In this document: in pieces, positions 47,827 to 56,204 of the stretch | Layout of the letters: each line of letters opens with the position of its first letter | Position numbering within the stretch: position 1 is the first letter of the stretch | Assembly (NCBI RefSeq): GCF_027912535.1 | Contig: NZ_CP115465.1 | Location: 1,220,001-1,284,000, forward strand | DNA: 64,000 bases | Direction of reading: 5' to 3' | Origin: Brevundimonas sp. NIBR11 | GTDB taxonomy: Bacteria > Pseudomonadota > Alphaproteobacteria > Caulobacterales > Caulobacteraceae | The notes under the pieces: model-generated | What the model was told of the DNA's origin: nothing | The model's database searches: none | Seen by the model: only the letters and a program-made list of their open reading frames with translations | Program-made: the position numbers and the translations under genes

Positions 47827-48692
47827 GTCCTCGGCCAGTCCCGGCACTGGTTCCGGAACCAGGTCAGCTGGCGTTTGGCGTAGTTTCGCGTCGCCTGCTG
47901 GAGGGCCGCGACGGCGTCGGCGTGGGCGGTCTCGCCGGCCAGCCAGCCGGAGATCTCACGCACGCCGACCGCCTTCATGGCGGGCAGGGCCGGGTCCAGG
48001 TCGCGTGCGATCAGGGCGTGGACCTCCTCAACCGCGCCGTCCTGCATCATCGTCAGGACCCGCGCGTCGCAGTTGGCGTAGAGGGTCTGACGGTCGGGCT
48101 CCAGCACCAGCCGGTCGTAGCTTCCCGGCGCGAGCAGTGGCGAGGTGTCGGCCTGCCAGTCCGACAACGAACGACCTGTGGCGCGAGCCACGGCGAAGGC
48201 GCGGATCAGGCGCTGACGGTCGCCGCGCTCGATGGCGGCCTCGGCGGGCGGGTCGAACGTCGTCAGCCGCAGACGGAAAGCCGCCTCGCCCTCGGTGTCG
48301 TACAGGGCCATGGCCTCGTCCCGCGATTCGGTCGGTACATCGGGAATGTTCGCTAACCCCTTCGTCAGGGCGGTGAAATATAAGCCCGTGCCGCCGACGA
48401 TCAGCACCGGGCGCCCCTGGTTGCGCAGTTCGTCGACCAGGGGCATGACGGCGCGGGTCCAGCGCCCGACCGACCAAGCTTCGGCCGCATCCACGGTTCC
48501 ATACAGGTGATGGGCGGCCAGCCGTTCTTCATCGCGTGACGGGCGGGCGGTCAGGACGCGGAGATCGGCGTAGAGCTGCTGGCTGTCGGCATTGACGATG
48601 GCGGCGCCGGTCGCCTGCGCCCGCTCAAGCGCCAGGCGCGACTTGCCCGAAGCGGTCGGGCCGGCGATCAATGTGATGGGCGGACGGGTCAC
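47823..48692 (-). CDS. miaA: tRNA dimethylallyltransferase
   Basis: 289-residue enzyme adding the isopentenyl group to A37 of tRNAs reading UNN codons. P-loop GPTASGKS, NADSQQLYADL, HHLYG and GGTGLYFTAL are canonical, with the C-terminal NYAKRQLTWFRNQ. A GTG at 48692 (MTRPPITLIAGP) is the most family-like start; the open frame extends further upstream without homology. The Mrp gene starts 23 nt away in the other direction, so both promoters are in a very short gap or inside the genes. Confidence 0.93.
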   Translation of the reverse strand: MTRPPITLIAGPTASGKSRLALERAQATGAAIVNADSQQLYADLRVLTARPSRDEERLAAHHLYGTVDAAEAWSVGRWTRAVMPLVDELRNQGRPVLIVGGTGLYFTALTKGLANIPDVPTESRDEAMALYDTEGEAAFRLRLTTFDPPAEAAIERGDRQRLIRAFAVARATGRSLSDWQADTSPLLAPGSYDRLVLEPDRQTLYANCDARVLTMMQDGAVEEVHALIARDLDPALPAMKAVGVREISGWLAGETAHADAVAALQQATRNYAKRQLTWFRNQCRDWPRT

Positions 48693-48714
48693 GGACGCTC
48701 GCAAGGAAAGGGCG

Positions 48715-49809
48715 ATGGCGATAGAACGCGCGTCCTCTCCCTGCAACGAGACAAAGACCTTGATCGACCGCGCCTCCGTCGAAGCCGTGCTGAACGCCAT
48801 TCCCGATCCCGAAACCGGGAAGGGCCTGATCGACGCCGGCGTGCCCAAGGGGTTGATGGTCGCCGAGGATCGCGCCGGCTTCGTCATCGAGGTACCCGCA
48901 TCCCGCACCGCCGCCTACGCCGCCGTGCGTGACACGGCCGAGGCGGCGCTGAAGGCCATGCCGGGCATGGCGCGAGTGTCCGTCGTTTTGACCGCCGAGA
49001 CCGCGCCGGTCGGGCGAAAGGCCTCCCTGTCGCCCGCCGCCGTCGAACAGACCCGCGCCAAGGCCCCCGTACCGACCGATCGCCCGGCTCATGTCCGGCG
49101 CGTCCTCGCGGTCGCCAGCGGGAAGGGCGGGGTCGGCAAGTCCACCGTCGCAGTGAACCTGGCGGCGGCCCTGGCGCGCCGCGGGCTGGCCGTCGGGGTG
49201 CTGGACGCTGACGTCTATGGCCCGTCCCTGCCGACCATGCTCGGCCTGTCGGGTCAACCGGCCTATGAGGATGGCGCCATTGTCCCTCACACGGCGCACG
49301 GCCTGAAGGCCATGTCGGTCGGCCTGCTGACCAAGGCCGATGACGCCATGATCTGGCGCGGGCCGATGGCGTCCCAGGCGATCACCCAGATGCTGACCCA
49401 GACCCGTTGGGGGACAGAAGAGGCGCCGCTGGACGTGCTGGTGGTCGACCTCCCGCCAGGGACGGGCGACGTGCAACTGACGCTGATCCAGAAGACGCCG
49501 CTGGACGGCGCGGTGATCGTCTCCACGCCGCAGGAAGTCGCTCTCGCCGACGCTCGTCGCGCCCACACGCTGTTCCAGCGCGTGAAGGTCCCGACGCTCG
49601 GCCTGATCGAGAACATGTCTGGCGACGTTTTCGGGCGTGGGGGCGCGGAAGCGGAAGCCGGGCGACTGGGTGTGGATTTCCTCGGTGACCTGCCGCTGGA
49701 TGCGTCCCTGCGTCACGCCGGCGATGCGGGCCGGCCTCTGGTCGATGGTGATGTGGCGGTCCGGTTCGACGCGGTCGCGGAGAGGGTCGCCGCAGGCTTG
49801 GGGCTGTAG
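48715..49809 (+). CDS. Mrp/ApbC-family P-loop ATPase, Fe-S carrier
   Basis: 364-residue ATPase of the Mrp/NBP35 family. An N-terminal MIP18-like (DUF59) domain (residues 15-100) precedes the deviant Walker A GKGGVGKSTVAVN. DADVYGPSLPTMLG, VDLPPGTGDVQLT and LIENMSG follow. The usual CxxC after ENMS is missing and the loop is shortened (ENMSGDVFGRGG). Many alphaproteobacterial homologues also lack it. Probably loads Fe-S clusters onto targets, or has lost cluster binding. ATG at 48715 with AAGGA upstream. Confidence 0.9.
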   Translation: MAIERASSPCNETKTLIDRASVEAVLNAIPDPETGKGLIDAGVPKGLMVAEDRAGFVIEVPASRTAAYAAVRDTAEAALKAMPGMARVSVVLTAETAPVGRKASLSPAAVEQTRAKAPVPTDRPAHVRRVLAVASGKGGVGKSTVAVNLAAALARRGLAVGVLDADVYGPSLPTMLGLSGQPAYEDGAIVPHTAHGLKAMSVGLLTKADDAMIWRGPMASQAITQMLTQTRWGTEEAPLDVLVVDLPPGTGDVQLTLIQKTPLDGAVIVSTPQEVALADARRAHTLFQRVKVPTLGLIENMSGDVFGRGGAEAEAGRLGVDFLGDLPLDASLRHAGDAGRPLVDGDVAVRFDAVAERVAAGLGL

Positions 49810-49832
49810 CGCTCCGGGTCTAGGCTGAGCCC

Positions 49833-50567
49833 ATGACCGTCGTCGGCGTCCTCATCACCACCCTCTGGCTCAGCCTGATCATCGGCGCGCGCTACCTGCT
49901 GGTCGCGGGCGGGGTGTGGCGGGTCACTTGGGGAACATCAAAAGGCATCGGGACCCGGCTTAACCGCGAGCGGCCGTCGAAGCGATTGATGCTGCACGAG
50001 ATCAAGTTCTCCCTTCTGTCGACGCCGATCTACGCCTGCCCGGCGGCCGTGGCGCTGGAGGCCTGGAAGGCGGGTGGGACGCAACTCTACCTCGATCCGG
50101 CCGCCTATCCCCTTTGGTGGCTCCCGCTGAGCTTTCTTCTGCTGCTCATTGTGCAGGATGCTCACTACTACTGGACCCACCGACTGCTGCACGACCGGCG
50201 AATCTTCGCCTGGGCCCACGCCGCCCATCACCGGGCGCGAGACCCTAGCCCTTTCGCCAGCTTCGCCTTCGATCCGGCAGAGGCGGCCCTGACAGCGTGG
50301 CTCCTGCCGGTGCTGACGTTCCTGATCCCGCTCAACATCTGGATGCTGGCCGTCATGCTGACGGTGATGACGGCCGCGGCGGTGATGAATCACTGCGGCT
50401 GGGAGATGTGGCCCGACCGCTGGGTGCGCGGGCGCGTGGGCTCGCACCTGATCACCGCCACCCACCACAGCCGCCATCACACTCACATGAAGACGAACTA
50501 TGGGCTCTATTTCCGTTGGTGGGACCGAGCTTGCGGGACCGATGCGATGCCTGAAGTGAGGAAGTAG
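49833..50567 (+). CDS. Fatty acid hydroxylase / sterol desaturase-family membrane enzyme
   Basis: 244-residue di-iron membrane oxygenase. The three histidine boxes are present: THRLLHDRR (H-x3-H), WAHAAHH (H-x2-HH) and HHSRHHTH (HH-x2-HH). Four or so transmembrane segments surround them. The substrate (fatty acid, sterol or carotenoid) is not predictable. It starts 23 nt after mrp in the same orientation and is followed by a dispersed repeat. Confidence 0.85.
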   Translation: MTVVGVLITTLWLSLIIGARYLLVAGGVWRVTWGTSKGIGTRLNRERPSKRLMLHEIKFSLLSTPIYACPAAVALEAWKAGGTQLYLDPAAYPLWWLPLSFLLLLIVQDAHYYWTHRLLHDRRIFAWAHAAHHRARDPSPFASFAFDPAEAALTAWLLPVLTFLIPLNIWMLAVMLTVMTAAAVMNHCGWEMWPDRWVRGRVGSHLITATHHSRHHTHMKTNYGLYFRWWDRACGTDAMPEVRK

Positions 50568-50613
50568 GGGTTGGGGGCTAGTCCCTCCCAAGCCCTAGTC
50601 ACCAAGCCCTCAC
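50557..50613. repeat. Imperfect intergenic repeat, copy 2
   Basis: Contains GTGAG, TAGGGG, GGGGGCT, CCCAAGCCCTA and CCAAGCCCTC in the order seen at 3987-4045. It lies in the gap after the hydroxylase gene, partly overlapping the end of ybjQ, and may form a hairpin (TTGGGGGCT with AGCCC-type segments). Confidence 0.4.
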
Positions 50614-50930
50614 TGAGGCTCCACCACCACCGCGGTTCCATAAGCCAGCACCTCGGTCACGCCCGGCATGATCTCGGTGGCGTCGTAGCGCAGGGCCAGG
50701 ATGGCGTTGCCGCCAGCGGCGCGCGCGTGTTCGACCAGATGGTCAAAGGCTTCCTGACGGCCCACCTCGGCCAGTTTGACATAGGCGCCGACCCGGCCGC
50801 CGAGCATCGACTGGACGCCGCCGATGGCGTCGGAGACGACGTTCCTAGACCGCACCGTGATGCCGCGCACGACGCCGATGTGGCGGACGACCTTGTGACC
50901 GAAGATTTCGTTGGTGGTGGAGGTCATCAT
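50610..50930 (-). CDS. ybjQ: YbjQ/UPF0145 family protein
   Basis: 106-residue protein. UPF0145 signature: GVVRGITVRSRNVVSDA, the GG-rich loop IGGVQSMLGGRVGAY, ARAAGGNAILALRYDA. Members form pentamers or dodecamers and may bind metals. Function unknown. It follows folA after 17 nt on the same strand and is likely in the thyA-folA run. Confidence 0.87.
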   Translation of the reverse strand: MMTSTTNEIFGHKVVRHIGVVRGITVRSRNVVSDAIGGVQSMLGGRVGAYVKLAEVGRQEAFDHLVEHARAAGGNAILALRYDATEIMPGVTEVLAYGTAVVVEPQ

Positions 50931-50947
50931 GGCGGGCGGCTCCTGTT

Positions 50948-51475
50948 TCAGATGCGCTCGAGGATGCGGAAGGTGAAGGCGTGGTCGTCCTTATCGCCAG
51001 CATCATGCCGTTCGTTGGCGACCTCGCGGAAGAGAAATTCGTCGAAGGCCGGGAAGAAGACGTCGCCCTCCGGCTCGGCCTCGACCTCGGTGATGTAGAG
51101 CCGTTTGGCGCGGGGCAGGGCGGCCTCGAACAGGGCCGAGCCGCCGATGACGCAGATTTCGTCCACGCCGTCGTCCTCGGCCGTCTCCCGGGCGATATCG
51201 AGCGCGTCGGACAGGCTGGAGACGACCACCGCGCCCTTGGCCTTGCCGCTCTCCTCGTAGGAAAGGTCGCGCGACAGGACGAGATTCAGCCGCCCGGGCA
51301 GGGGCTTGAGAGGCAGGCTCTCCCACGTCGCGCGTCCCATGATGCAGGGTTTGCCCGTCGTGATCGCCTTGAAGCGCTGAAGGTCCGAGCGCAGGCGCCA
51401 GGGCATGTCGCCGTCCATGCCGATCACGCCGTTCCGAGCGCGGGCGACGACGAGCGCGATGTGCGGCATCGCCAT
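50948..51475 (-). CDS. folA: Dihydrofolate reductase
   Basis: 175-residue NADPH-dependent DHFR. Motifs: ALVVARARNGVIG, the MPWRL loop, ITTGKPCIMGRATWESLP and IGGSALFEAAL. The catalytic acid is the Asp in GMDGDMPWRLRSDL. ATG at 51475 overlaps the MazG-like stop in a TGATG, which decides the start (a second ATG is two codons on). It regenerates tetrahydrofolate after thymidylate synthase, which is encoded upstream in the same run. Confidence 0.95.
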   Translation of the reverse strand: MAMPHIALVVARARNGVIGMDGDMPWRLRSDLQRFKAITTGKPCIMGRATWESLPLKPLPGRLNLVLSRDLSYEESGKAKGAVVVSSLSDALDIARETAEDDGVDEICVIGGSALFEAALPRAKRLYITEVEAEPEGDVFFPAFDEFLFREVANERHDAGDKDDHAFTFRILERI

Positions 51476-51771
51476 CAGCGGCCCTCCAGCCAGTGCAGCC
51501 ATTTGTCCCGCATGGCCTGTTCGATATCGATACCGGCGCCATCGCAGTAGATCAGAAGCATGCCGAGAACGTCGGCCGCCTCGTCGGCCAGCGCCTTCGG
51601 ATCCGCCTCGCCACGAGCGCGGCCGCTGACGCGCAGATGCTCGGCCGTCAGCTCACCCAGTTCCTCCTGCAGCTTCAGGATGGCCCAGTCGCCCGACCGG
51701 TCGATTCCATGCTCGGCGGCGTAGATGTCGGAGATGCGGAGCACATCCGCCTGCAGCGTCGCAAGGTGCAT
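51475..51771 (-). CDS. MazG-like nucleotide pyrophosphohydrolase
   Basis: 98-residue single-domain MazG-type protein. The motif E-E-L-G-E-L (LQEELGELTAEHL) and the downstream LADEAADVLGMLLIY (the E/D metal ligands) mark the family. It removes pyrophosphate from aberrant or excess nucleoside triphosphates. Between the alpha/beta hydrolase and folA it overlaps both by TGATG, so it is translationally coupled in a thymidylate/folate operon. Its nucleotide substrate is unknown. Confidence 0.85.
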   Translation of the reverse strand: MHLATLQADVLRISDIYAAEHGIDRSGDWAILKLQEELGELTAEHLRVSGRARGEADPKALADEAADVLGMLLIYCDGAGIDIEQAMRDKWLHWLEGR

Positions 51772-52628
51772 CAGCGCCGCTCGATCGAGACGCCGTCCGG
51801 CGCGGGCAACGCGTTCAGTCGCGCGAGCGCATCGGCATCGCCCGTCGCATAGGCGTCCAGAAAGGCTTCCGTGGCTTCGATCACCAGTGCGAAATCCGAA
51901 TCGTCGGCATTGTCGACGAACTCGTGGTCCGCGCCCTCGAAGATGATAAGGGTCTTGCCGCCGGCAGGACTGGCGTCGAACGGACGGCGGTGATCGCGCC
52001 AGTCCGCGACGAAGCCGGGCACAAGGTCCCGATCCCCAGTAATCAGCATCAGCGGAATATCCAGACCCTCCCACGTCGTCGGGCTCACCAGGCCGGGGAT
52101 GTCGCCGGCCGAGGAGAGGGCGATGACGCCCTTGAGGTCCGGATCGCCGTGAGCGCCTGCAGCCGTGACGGCGCCGCCCTCGATGAGGGAGATCAGGGAC
52201 CCGAACGAATGCCCTGCTGCAATGATGGGCTTGCCGGGATGGGTGGCGCGAACAACGCTGCGCGCGACCGCCATGTCCATGATGCGCGTCGCGAAGGCGG
52301 CGCGGTTGTCATAGTCGGCGTGCTGCGGGTGCTGGAGGGAGTCGACATGCAGCGGTGCGATCACTGAGTAGCCGTGCCCGACCCAGGCCGACAGGATGCG
52401 GTGATAAGCGGCCGGGGTGGAGTTGAAGCCTGGGCTGAAGACGATGACGCCGCGCTCGTCGGGCGCCGTCCAGACGCTCAAATCGATGGTCCGTCCATCC
52501 GGGGCGGGGATCATCACATGGCGGGGGTCGGACCCGGCAGCCTCGGTCGACAGCGCCGTCTGGGCCGTCGACAGCGCAGGCGAGGCCGCGAGCAGGATGA
52601 GGCCGATGGCGAGGGCGCGGAACAACAT
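51771..52628 (-). CDS. Secreted alpha/beta hydrolase
   Basis: 285-residue protein with a signal peptide (MLFRALAIGLILLAASPALS). The hydrolase core has nucleophile AAGHSFGSL, acid in ITGDRDLVPG and histidine in GADHEFVDN. It resembles dienelactone hydrolase/chlorophyllase-like enzymes. Its place between thyA and the MazG-like gene is odd for an exported enzyme, so it may be an unrelated passenger of the operon. Its stop overlaps the MazG-like start (TGATG). Confidence 0.85.
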   Translation of the reverse strand: MLFRALAIGLILLAASPALSTAQTALSTEAAGSDPRHVMIPAPDGRTIDLSVWTAPDERGVIVFSPGFNSTPAAYHRILSAWVGHGYSVIAPLHVDSLQHPQHADYDNRAAFATRIMDMAVARSVVRATHPGKPIIAAGHSFGSLISLIEGGAVTAAGAHGDPDLKGVIALSSAGDIPGLVSPTTWEGLDIPLMLITGDRDLVPGFVADWRDHRRPFDASPAGGKTLIIFEGADHEFVDNADDSDFALVIEATEAFLDAYATGDADALARLNALPAPDGVSIERR

Positions 52629-52655
52629 TGGGACTATCCGTGAAACGGGCGCCGC

Positions 52656-53528
52656 TCAGACGGCCACGGCCGCCTTGATGTGCGGGTGCGCCTCGTAGCC
52701 CGACAGGACGAAGTCGGTCGGCTCGAAGCCGAACAGGTCGCGTTTCGGCGCGAGCGTCATGGTCGGCAGGGGCAGGGGCTGACGCGTAAGCTGCAGCTCC
52801 GCCTGCTCCAGATGATTGGAATACAGGTGGGCGTCGCCGAGGGTATGCACGAAGTCGCCGGGTTCCAGCCCCACGACCTGGGCCACCATCATGGTCAGCA
52901 GGGCGTAGGAGGCGATGTTGAAAGGCACGCCGAGGAAGATGTCGGCGGAGCGCTGATACAACTGGCAGCTCAGCTTGCCGCCCCCCTTGCCGTCAGGGGC
53001 GACGAAGAACTGGAACAGGCAGTGGCAGGGCGGCAGGGCCATGTCCTCGATGTCGGTCGGATTCCAGGCTGAGACGATGTGGCGGCGGCTGTTCGGATTG
53101 GTCTTCAGCCCCTCGATCAGGCGGGCGATCTGGTCGATGCTCTCGCCATTCGGCGCGGCCCACGACCGCCACTGCTTGCCGTAGACTGGCCCCAGCTCGC
53201 CGTCGGTGTCGGCCCATTCGTCCCAGATCGAACAGCCGTTGTCCTTGAGCCAGCGGATATTGGTTTCGCCGCGCAGGAACCACAGCAGCTCGACGATGAT
53301 GGATCGCAGATGCAGCTTCTTGGTGGTCAGAAGGGGAAAGCCCTTCGACAGATCGAACCGCATCTGGCGACCGAACACGCCCAGCGTCCCCGTGCCGGTC
53401 CGGTCACCGCGACGCACGCCGTTGTCGAGGATGTCGCGCAGCAGGTTCAGGTACTGGAACTCCGGATGGTCCGCGGGCGCGGCGCTGGTGCGGGCTTCCA
53501 GATCGGCGATCATCACATGGGCGTTCAT
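52656..53528 (-). CDS. thyA: Thymidylate synthase
   Basis: 290-residue enzyme methylating dUMP to dTMP with methylene-tetrahydrofolate. Catalytic cysteine in [33 protein letters not shown] and the C-terminal [11 protein letters not shown] (penultimate valine region) are canonical. ATG at 53528 (MNAHVM) or 53513 are both possible starts, with weak ribosome-binding sites. First gene of the thyA-hydrolase-MazG-folA-ybjQ run. Confidence 0.95.
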   Translation of the reverse strand: MNAHVMIADLEARTSAAPADHPEFQYLNLLRDILDNGVRRGDRTGTGTLGVFGRQMRFDLSKGFPLLTTKKLHLRSIIVELLWFLRGETNIRWLKDNGCSIWDEWADTDGELGPVYGKQWRSWAAPNGESIDQIARLIEGLKTNPNSRRHIVSAWNPTDIEDMALPPCHCLFQFFVAPDGKGGGKLSCQLYQRSADIFLGVPFNIASYALLTMMVAQVVGLEPGDFVHTLGDAHLYSNHLEQAELQLTRQPLPLPTMTLAPKRDLFGFEPTDFVLSGYEAHPHIKAAVAV

Positions 53529-53709
53529 AGAGCCGAGATTGGCCCAGCACCTGATTCGCGGCGAATCGATTTCGCATTGCTTCGGCACTTCGCTGTGGAC
53601 GACGAATCGGCTGCCACTTTGCCTAACCGCGCCCGATCGCCGCGCCGCGAATCTAGGATGACGTCGTCGATGAACGCTGTTAGCGTAGTTCAACCTAGGG
53701 AGGTTGATC

Positions 53710-54057
53710 ATGCTCGCACTCGTTTTCGCCTTGGCTCTGTCTACCGACATTCCCCAGCAAACCCTGCCTGATCCGCGCGGTCAGGCCGTCGACGATGTCG
53801 AGATCACCGGCAGCGATCTGCAGGTCTTCTGCGTCCGCTCTCAGCAGATCAACAGCTCGCGCATCCGCCGCCCCAGCGCCTGCCGGACGCAAGGTGAATG
53901 GAGGGTCCTGGCCCGGGCTCGGGACGAGGACCGGTTCGCCCTGATGGTCTATCGTGGGACGCTCAGCATGGACAGTTCGCTGTTGGAGGAGGGGGTCACG
54001 CGCGCCGAGCTCATCGCCCTCCGGGCCGAAGCACGATCCCAGGGCGCCGCCCGCTAA
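53710..54057 (+). CDS. Small secreted hypothetical protein
   Basis: 115-residue protein with a short signal-like N-terminus ([11 protein letters not shown]). The mature part has two cysteines ([17 protein letters not shown]), and [13 protein letters not shown] resembles small secreted Caulobacterales proteins. GGGAGG seven nt before the ATG supports the start at 53710. Function unknown. It stands alone between divergent thyA and convergent DUF924. Confidence 0.65.
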   Translation: MLALVFALALSTDIPQQTLPDPRGQAVDDVEITGSDLQVFCVRSQQINSSRIRRPSACRTQGEWRVLARARDEDRFALMVYRGTLSMDSSLLEEGVTRAELIALRAEARSQGAAR

Positions 54058-54066
54058 GGCCCGAAA

Positions 54067-54609
54067 TCAGCCGCCAAAACCGCCGTCGTCGAGGAAGGCC
54101 TGTTCCTCCGCGGTGGTCTCGCGCCCCATCGCCCGGTTCCGGTGCGGGAAGCGGCCGAAGCGGACGATGATGTCGCGGTGGACGTGGGCGTATTTGAGCA
54201 CCTCGGGCATGTCGGCCGAGAGGCGCACCCCTTCGTCCTGATCGGCCAGAGCCTCCGAGTGCTCGAACGGGGTGACGAAGAACTGACGCAGGTCCGCATC
54301 GAACGTCTGCGGCCAGCCGCGCGCCCAGGCCTGTCTGGCGTACATTAAACCCAGCCCGTCGGTCGCGAACTGGTGCGCCGTGCCGCGATATGAGTTTCGG
54401 GGGTACTGATCCAATAGGACCATCAGGGCCAGCGCCCCCTCCGGCGTCTCAAGCCAGTCGTCGAGCTCCCGCCGCGCGGCGGCCCAGTGCAGGGCTCGGC
54501 CGGCGTCGCGGAACTCGCGGTCGAAGGCCTCGTCCTTGGCGTACCACTTCTGCGGACCCGCCTCTTTCCAGAAGGCGACAACGGAGTAAGGGGTTATGAG
54601 GACGGTCAT
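54067..54609 (-). CDS. DUF924 family protein
   Basis: 180-residue protein. Characteristic VVAFWKEAGPQKWYAKDEAFDR, LLDQYPRNSYRGTAHQFATD, and FVTPFEHSE with RFPHRN. DUF924 proteins have a tetratricopeptide-like all-helical fold; no activity is known. ATG at 54609 overlaps the start codon of the divergent ketol-acid reductoisomerase by two bases (CATG). Confidence 0.85.
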   Translation of the reverse strand: MTVLITPYSVVAFWKEAGPQKWYAKDEAFDREFRDAGRALHWAAARRELDDWLETPEGALALMVLLDQYPRNSYRGTAHQFATDGLGLMYARQAWARGWPQTFDADLRQFFVTPFEHSEALADQDEGVRLSADMPEVLKYAHVHRDIIVRFGRFPHRNRAMGRETTAEEQAFLDDGGFGG

Positions 54610-55621
54610 GACCCAGACACTACCCAATCCGCTGCCCGTCTTCCACGACCGCCACTGTGACCTGTCGATCATTCGCGGCAAGCGCGTCGCCGTCATCGGC
54701 TACGGCAGTCAGGGCCGGACCCACGCCCTGAACCTGCGCGACTCGGGCGTAACCGACATCATCGTGGGTCTGAAGGCCGGGTCGGCGACGCGGGCGAGGG
54801 CCGAGGCCGACGGCTTTCCGGTCCTGACCGCCGGGGAGGCGACGGCAGGCGCCGATGTGGTAGCCATGATGGTCTCCGACGAGGCGCACCGAGACCTCTA
54901 TCGCGACGAGATCGAGCCGCGCATCAAACCCGGCGCCGCCCTGATCTTCGCTCACGGCCTGTCAGTGCGCTTCGGTTTGGTGACGCCGCGCGCCGACCTC
55001 GACGTGATTCTCGATTCGCCCAAGGGCATCGGCCCTCGCATCCGCGACCTCTACGAAGCCGGGGAGGGGGTCTTCTGCCTGTTCGGTGTGCAGCAGGACG
55101 CCACGGGCGGCGCACATGCGCTGGGCCTGTCTTATGCGGCGGCTCTCGGTTGCGGCCGCAAGGGCATCCTCGAAACCACCTTCGCCGCCGAATGCGAGAG
55201 CGACCTGTTCGGCGAGCAGGTGGTCTTGTGCGGCGGCGTCGGCCAGCTGATCGACGCGGCCTTCATGAAGCTGGTCGACGCCGGCTACCCGCCCGAGGTC
55301 GCCTGGTTCGAGTGCTTCTACGAGGTCAAGCTGGTCACCGACCTGATGTACGAGCGCGGCATCGCCGGGGCTTTCGCCAAGATTTCCAACACGGCCGAGT
55401 ACGGCGCCTATCTGACAGGGCCGCGCGTCATCGGGGAGGCTTCGCGGGCGGCGATGGACCGGGTCCTGGACGATGTGCGCGACGGATCGTTCGTGAAGCG
55501 GCTGATGACCGACTACGACGCCGGCTCGCCCGAGTTGCTCGCGCGGCGCAAGGCGCTCGGCGAACGCACGATCGAGACCGTTGGCAACCGTCTTGCCGAT
55601 GTGGCCTCGAAGGCCGGCTGA
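54608..55621 (+). CDS. ilvC: Ketol-acid reductoisomerase-like protein, divergent form
   Basis: 337-residue KARI-type enzyme. NADPH-binding GYGSQGRTHALNLRDSGV, the metal-binding E/D cluster in ESDLFGEQVVLCGG and FECFYEVK, and SNTAEYGAYLTG are present. Two regions differ from the usual enzyme: SPKGIGPRIRDLYEAG replaces APKGPGHTVR-EY, and the FECLHEVK histidine is Tyr. So this may be a specialised paralog rather than the housekeeping valine/isoleucine enzyme. ATG at 54608 has GAGG seven nt upstream; an ATG at 54596 would overlap the DUF924 start more. Confidence 0.82.
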   Translation: MTQTLPNPLPVFHDRHCDLSIIRGKRVAVIGYGSQGRTHALNLRDSGVTDIIVGLKAGSATRARAEADGFPVLTAGEATAGADVVAMMVSDEAHRDLYRDEIEPRIKPGAALIFAHGLSVRFGLVTPRADLDVILDSPKGIGPRIRDLYEAGEGVFCLFGVQQDATGGAHALGLSYAAALGCGRKGILETTFAAECESDLFGEQVVLCGGVGQLIDAAFMKLVDAGYPPEVAWFECFYEVKLVTDLMYERGIAGAFAKISNTAEYGAYLTGPRVIGEASRAAMDRVLDDVRDGSFVKRLMTDYDAGSPELLARRKALGERTIETVGNRLADVASKAG

Positions 55622-55669
55622 CGGCAACCGTCGCCGCCAACCCGCGTTGTCCCGGCAGGAGGACGCGTG

Positions 55670-55792
55670 ATGGAAATTCTGGCGGGGCTGATCGTGTTGG
55701 TGGTTCTGTGCGGGCTGGTGGCGCTGGCCTTCCAGCCGCTGGACGTCCCGCACCGCTTTCGTGACGCGAATGCAGACGGTGAACCGGACTGA
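55670..55792 (+). CDS. 40-residue single-pass membrane protein
   Basis: Short frame: MEILAGLIVLVVLCGLVALA then QPLDVPHRFRDANADGEPD. One hydrophobic helix followed by an acidic tail. A strong Shine-Dalgarno AGGAGG lies eight nt before the ATG, 40 nt past the ilvC-like stop. It is too short for homology claims but the translation signal is convincing. Possibly co-transcribed with the reductoisomerase. Confidence 0.6.
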   Translation: MEILAGLIVLVVLCGLVALAFQPLDVPHRFRDANADGEPD

Positions 55793-55819
55793 AGGGCGCT
55801 CGGGACGCGCCGAATAAAA

Positions 55820-55896
55820 TGGTCGGAGTGAGAGGATTCGAACCTCCGACCCCTGCCTCCCGAAGGCAGTGCTCTACCAGACTGAGCCACACTCCG
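55820..55896 (-). tRNA. tRNA-Pro (anticodon CGG)
   Basis: 77 nt including encoded CCA. Acceptor stem CGGAGTG/CACTCCG, anticodon stem CTGCC/GGCAG with loop TTCGGGA (anticodon CGG), and T-loop GGTTCGAATCC. It reads the CCG proline codon. Confidence 0.95.
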
Positions 55897-56052
55897 ACTT
55901 GGAGGCGGGCTTATAGCGATGGGTTTTCAGGGCTGCAAGCGTCCTTCTCGGGCTTTGTGAAATAGTCCGAAAACCGGGTGTTGCATCCCCCGACGCCTTG
56001 GCGTATTCGACCGCCTCCCCGGGGCCGAGGCCCCTGGGCGCGCCGGACCTGC

Positions 56053-56126
56053 TGGGGAATGGTGTAATGGTAACACTCCGGTTTTTGGTACCGTCATTCT
56101 AGGTTCGAGTCCTAGTTCCCCAGCCA
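56053..56126 (+). tRNA. tRNA-Gln (anticodon TTG)
   Basis: 74 nt including encoded CCA. Acceptor TGGGGAA/TTCCCCA, anticodon loop TTTTGGT (anticodon TTG), T-loop GGTTCGAGTCC. The anticodon stem has one mismatch at its outer pair (C-U). It lies 156 nt from the divergent tRNA-Pro. Confidence 0.93.
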
Positions 56127-56204
56127 TCCGCCTTCTCCGAGACGACATGGATCACGCCGCCGGGCCGGACCCGACGGCGTTTGTTTTTGCGCCGTGCATA
56201 AAGG

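Noticed and set aside
53206..53661. Plus-strand open frame opposite thyA
   Set aside because: Shadow of the thymidylate synthase gene with no domain of its own.
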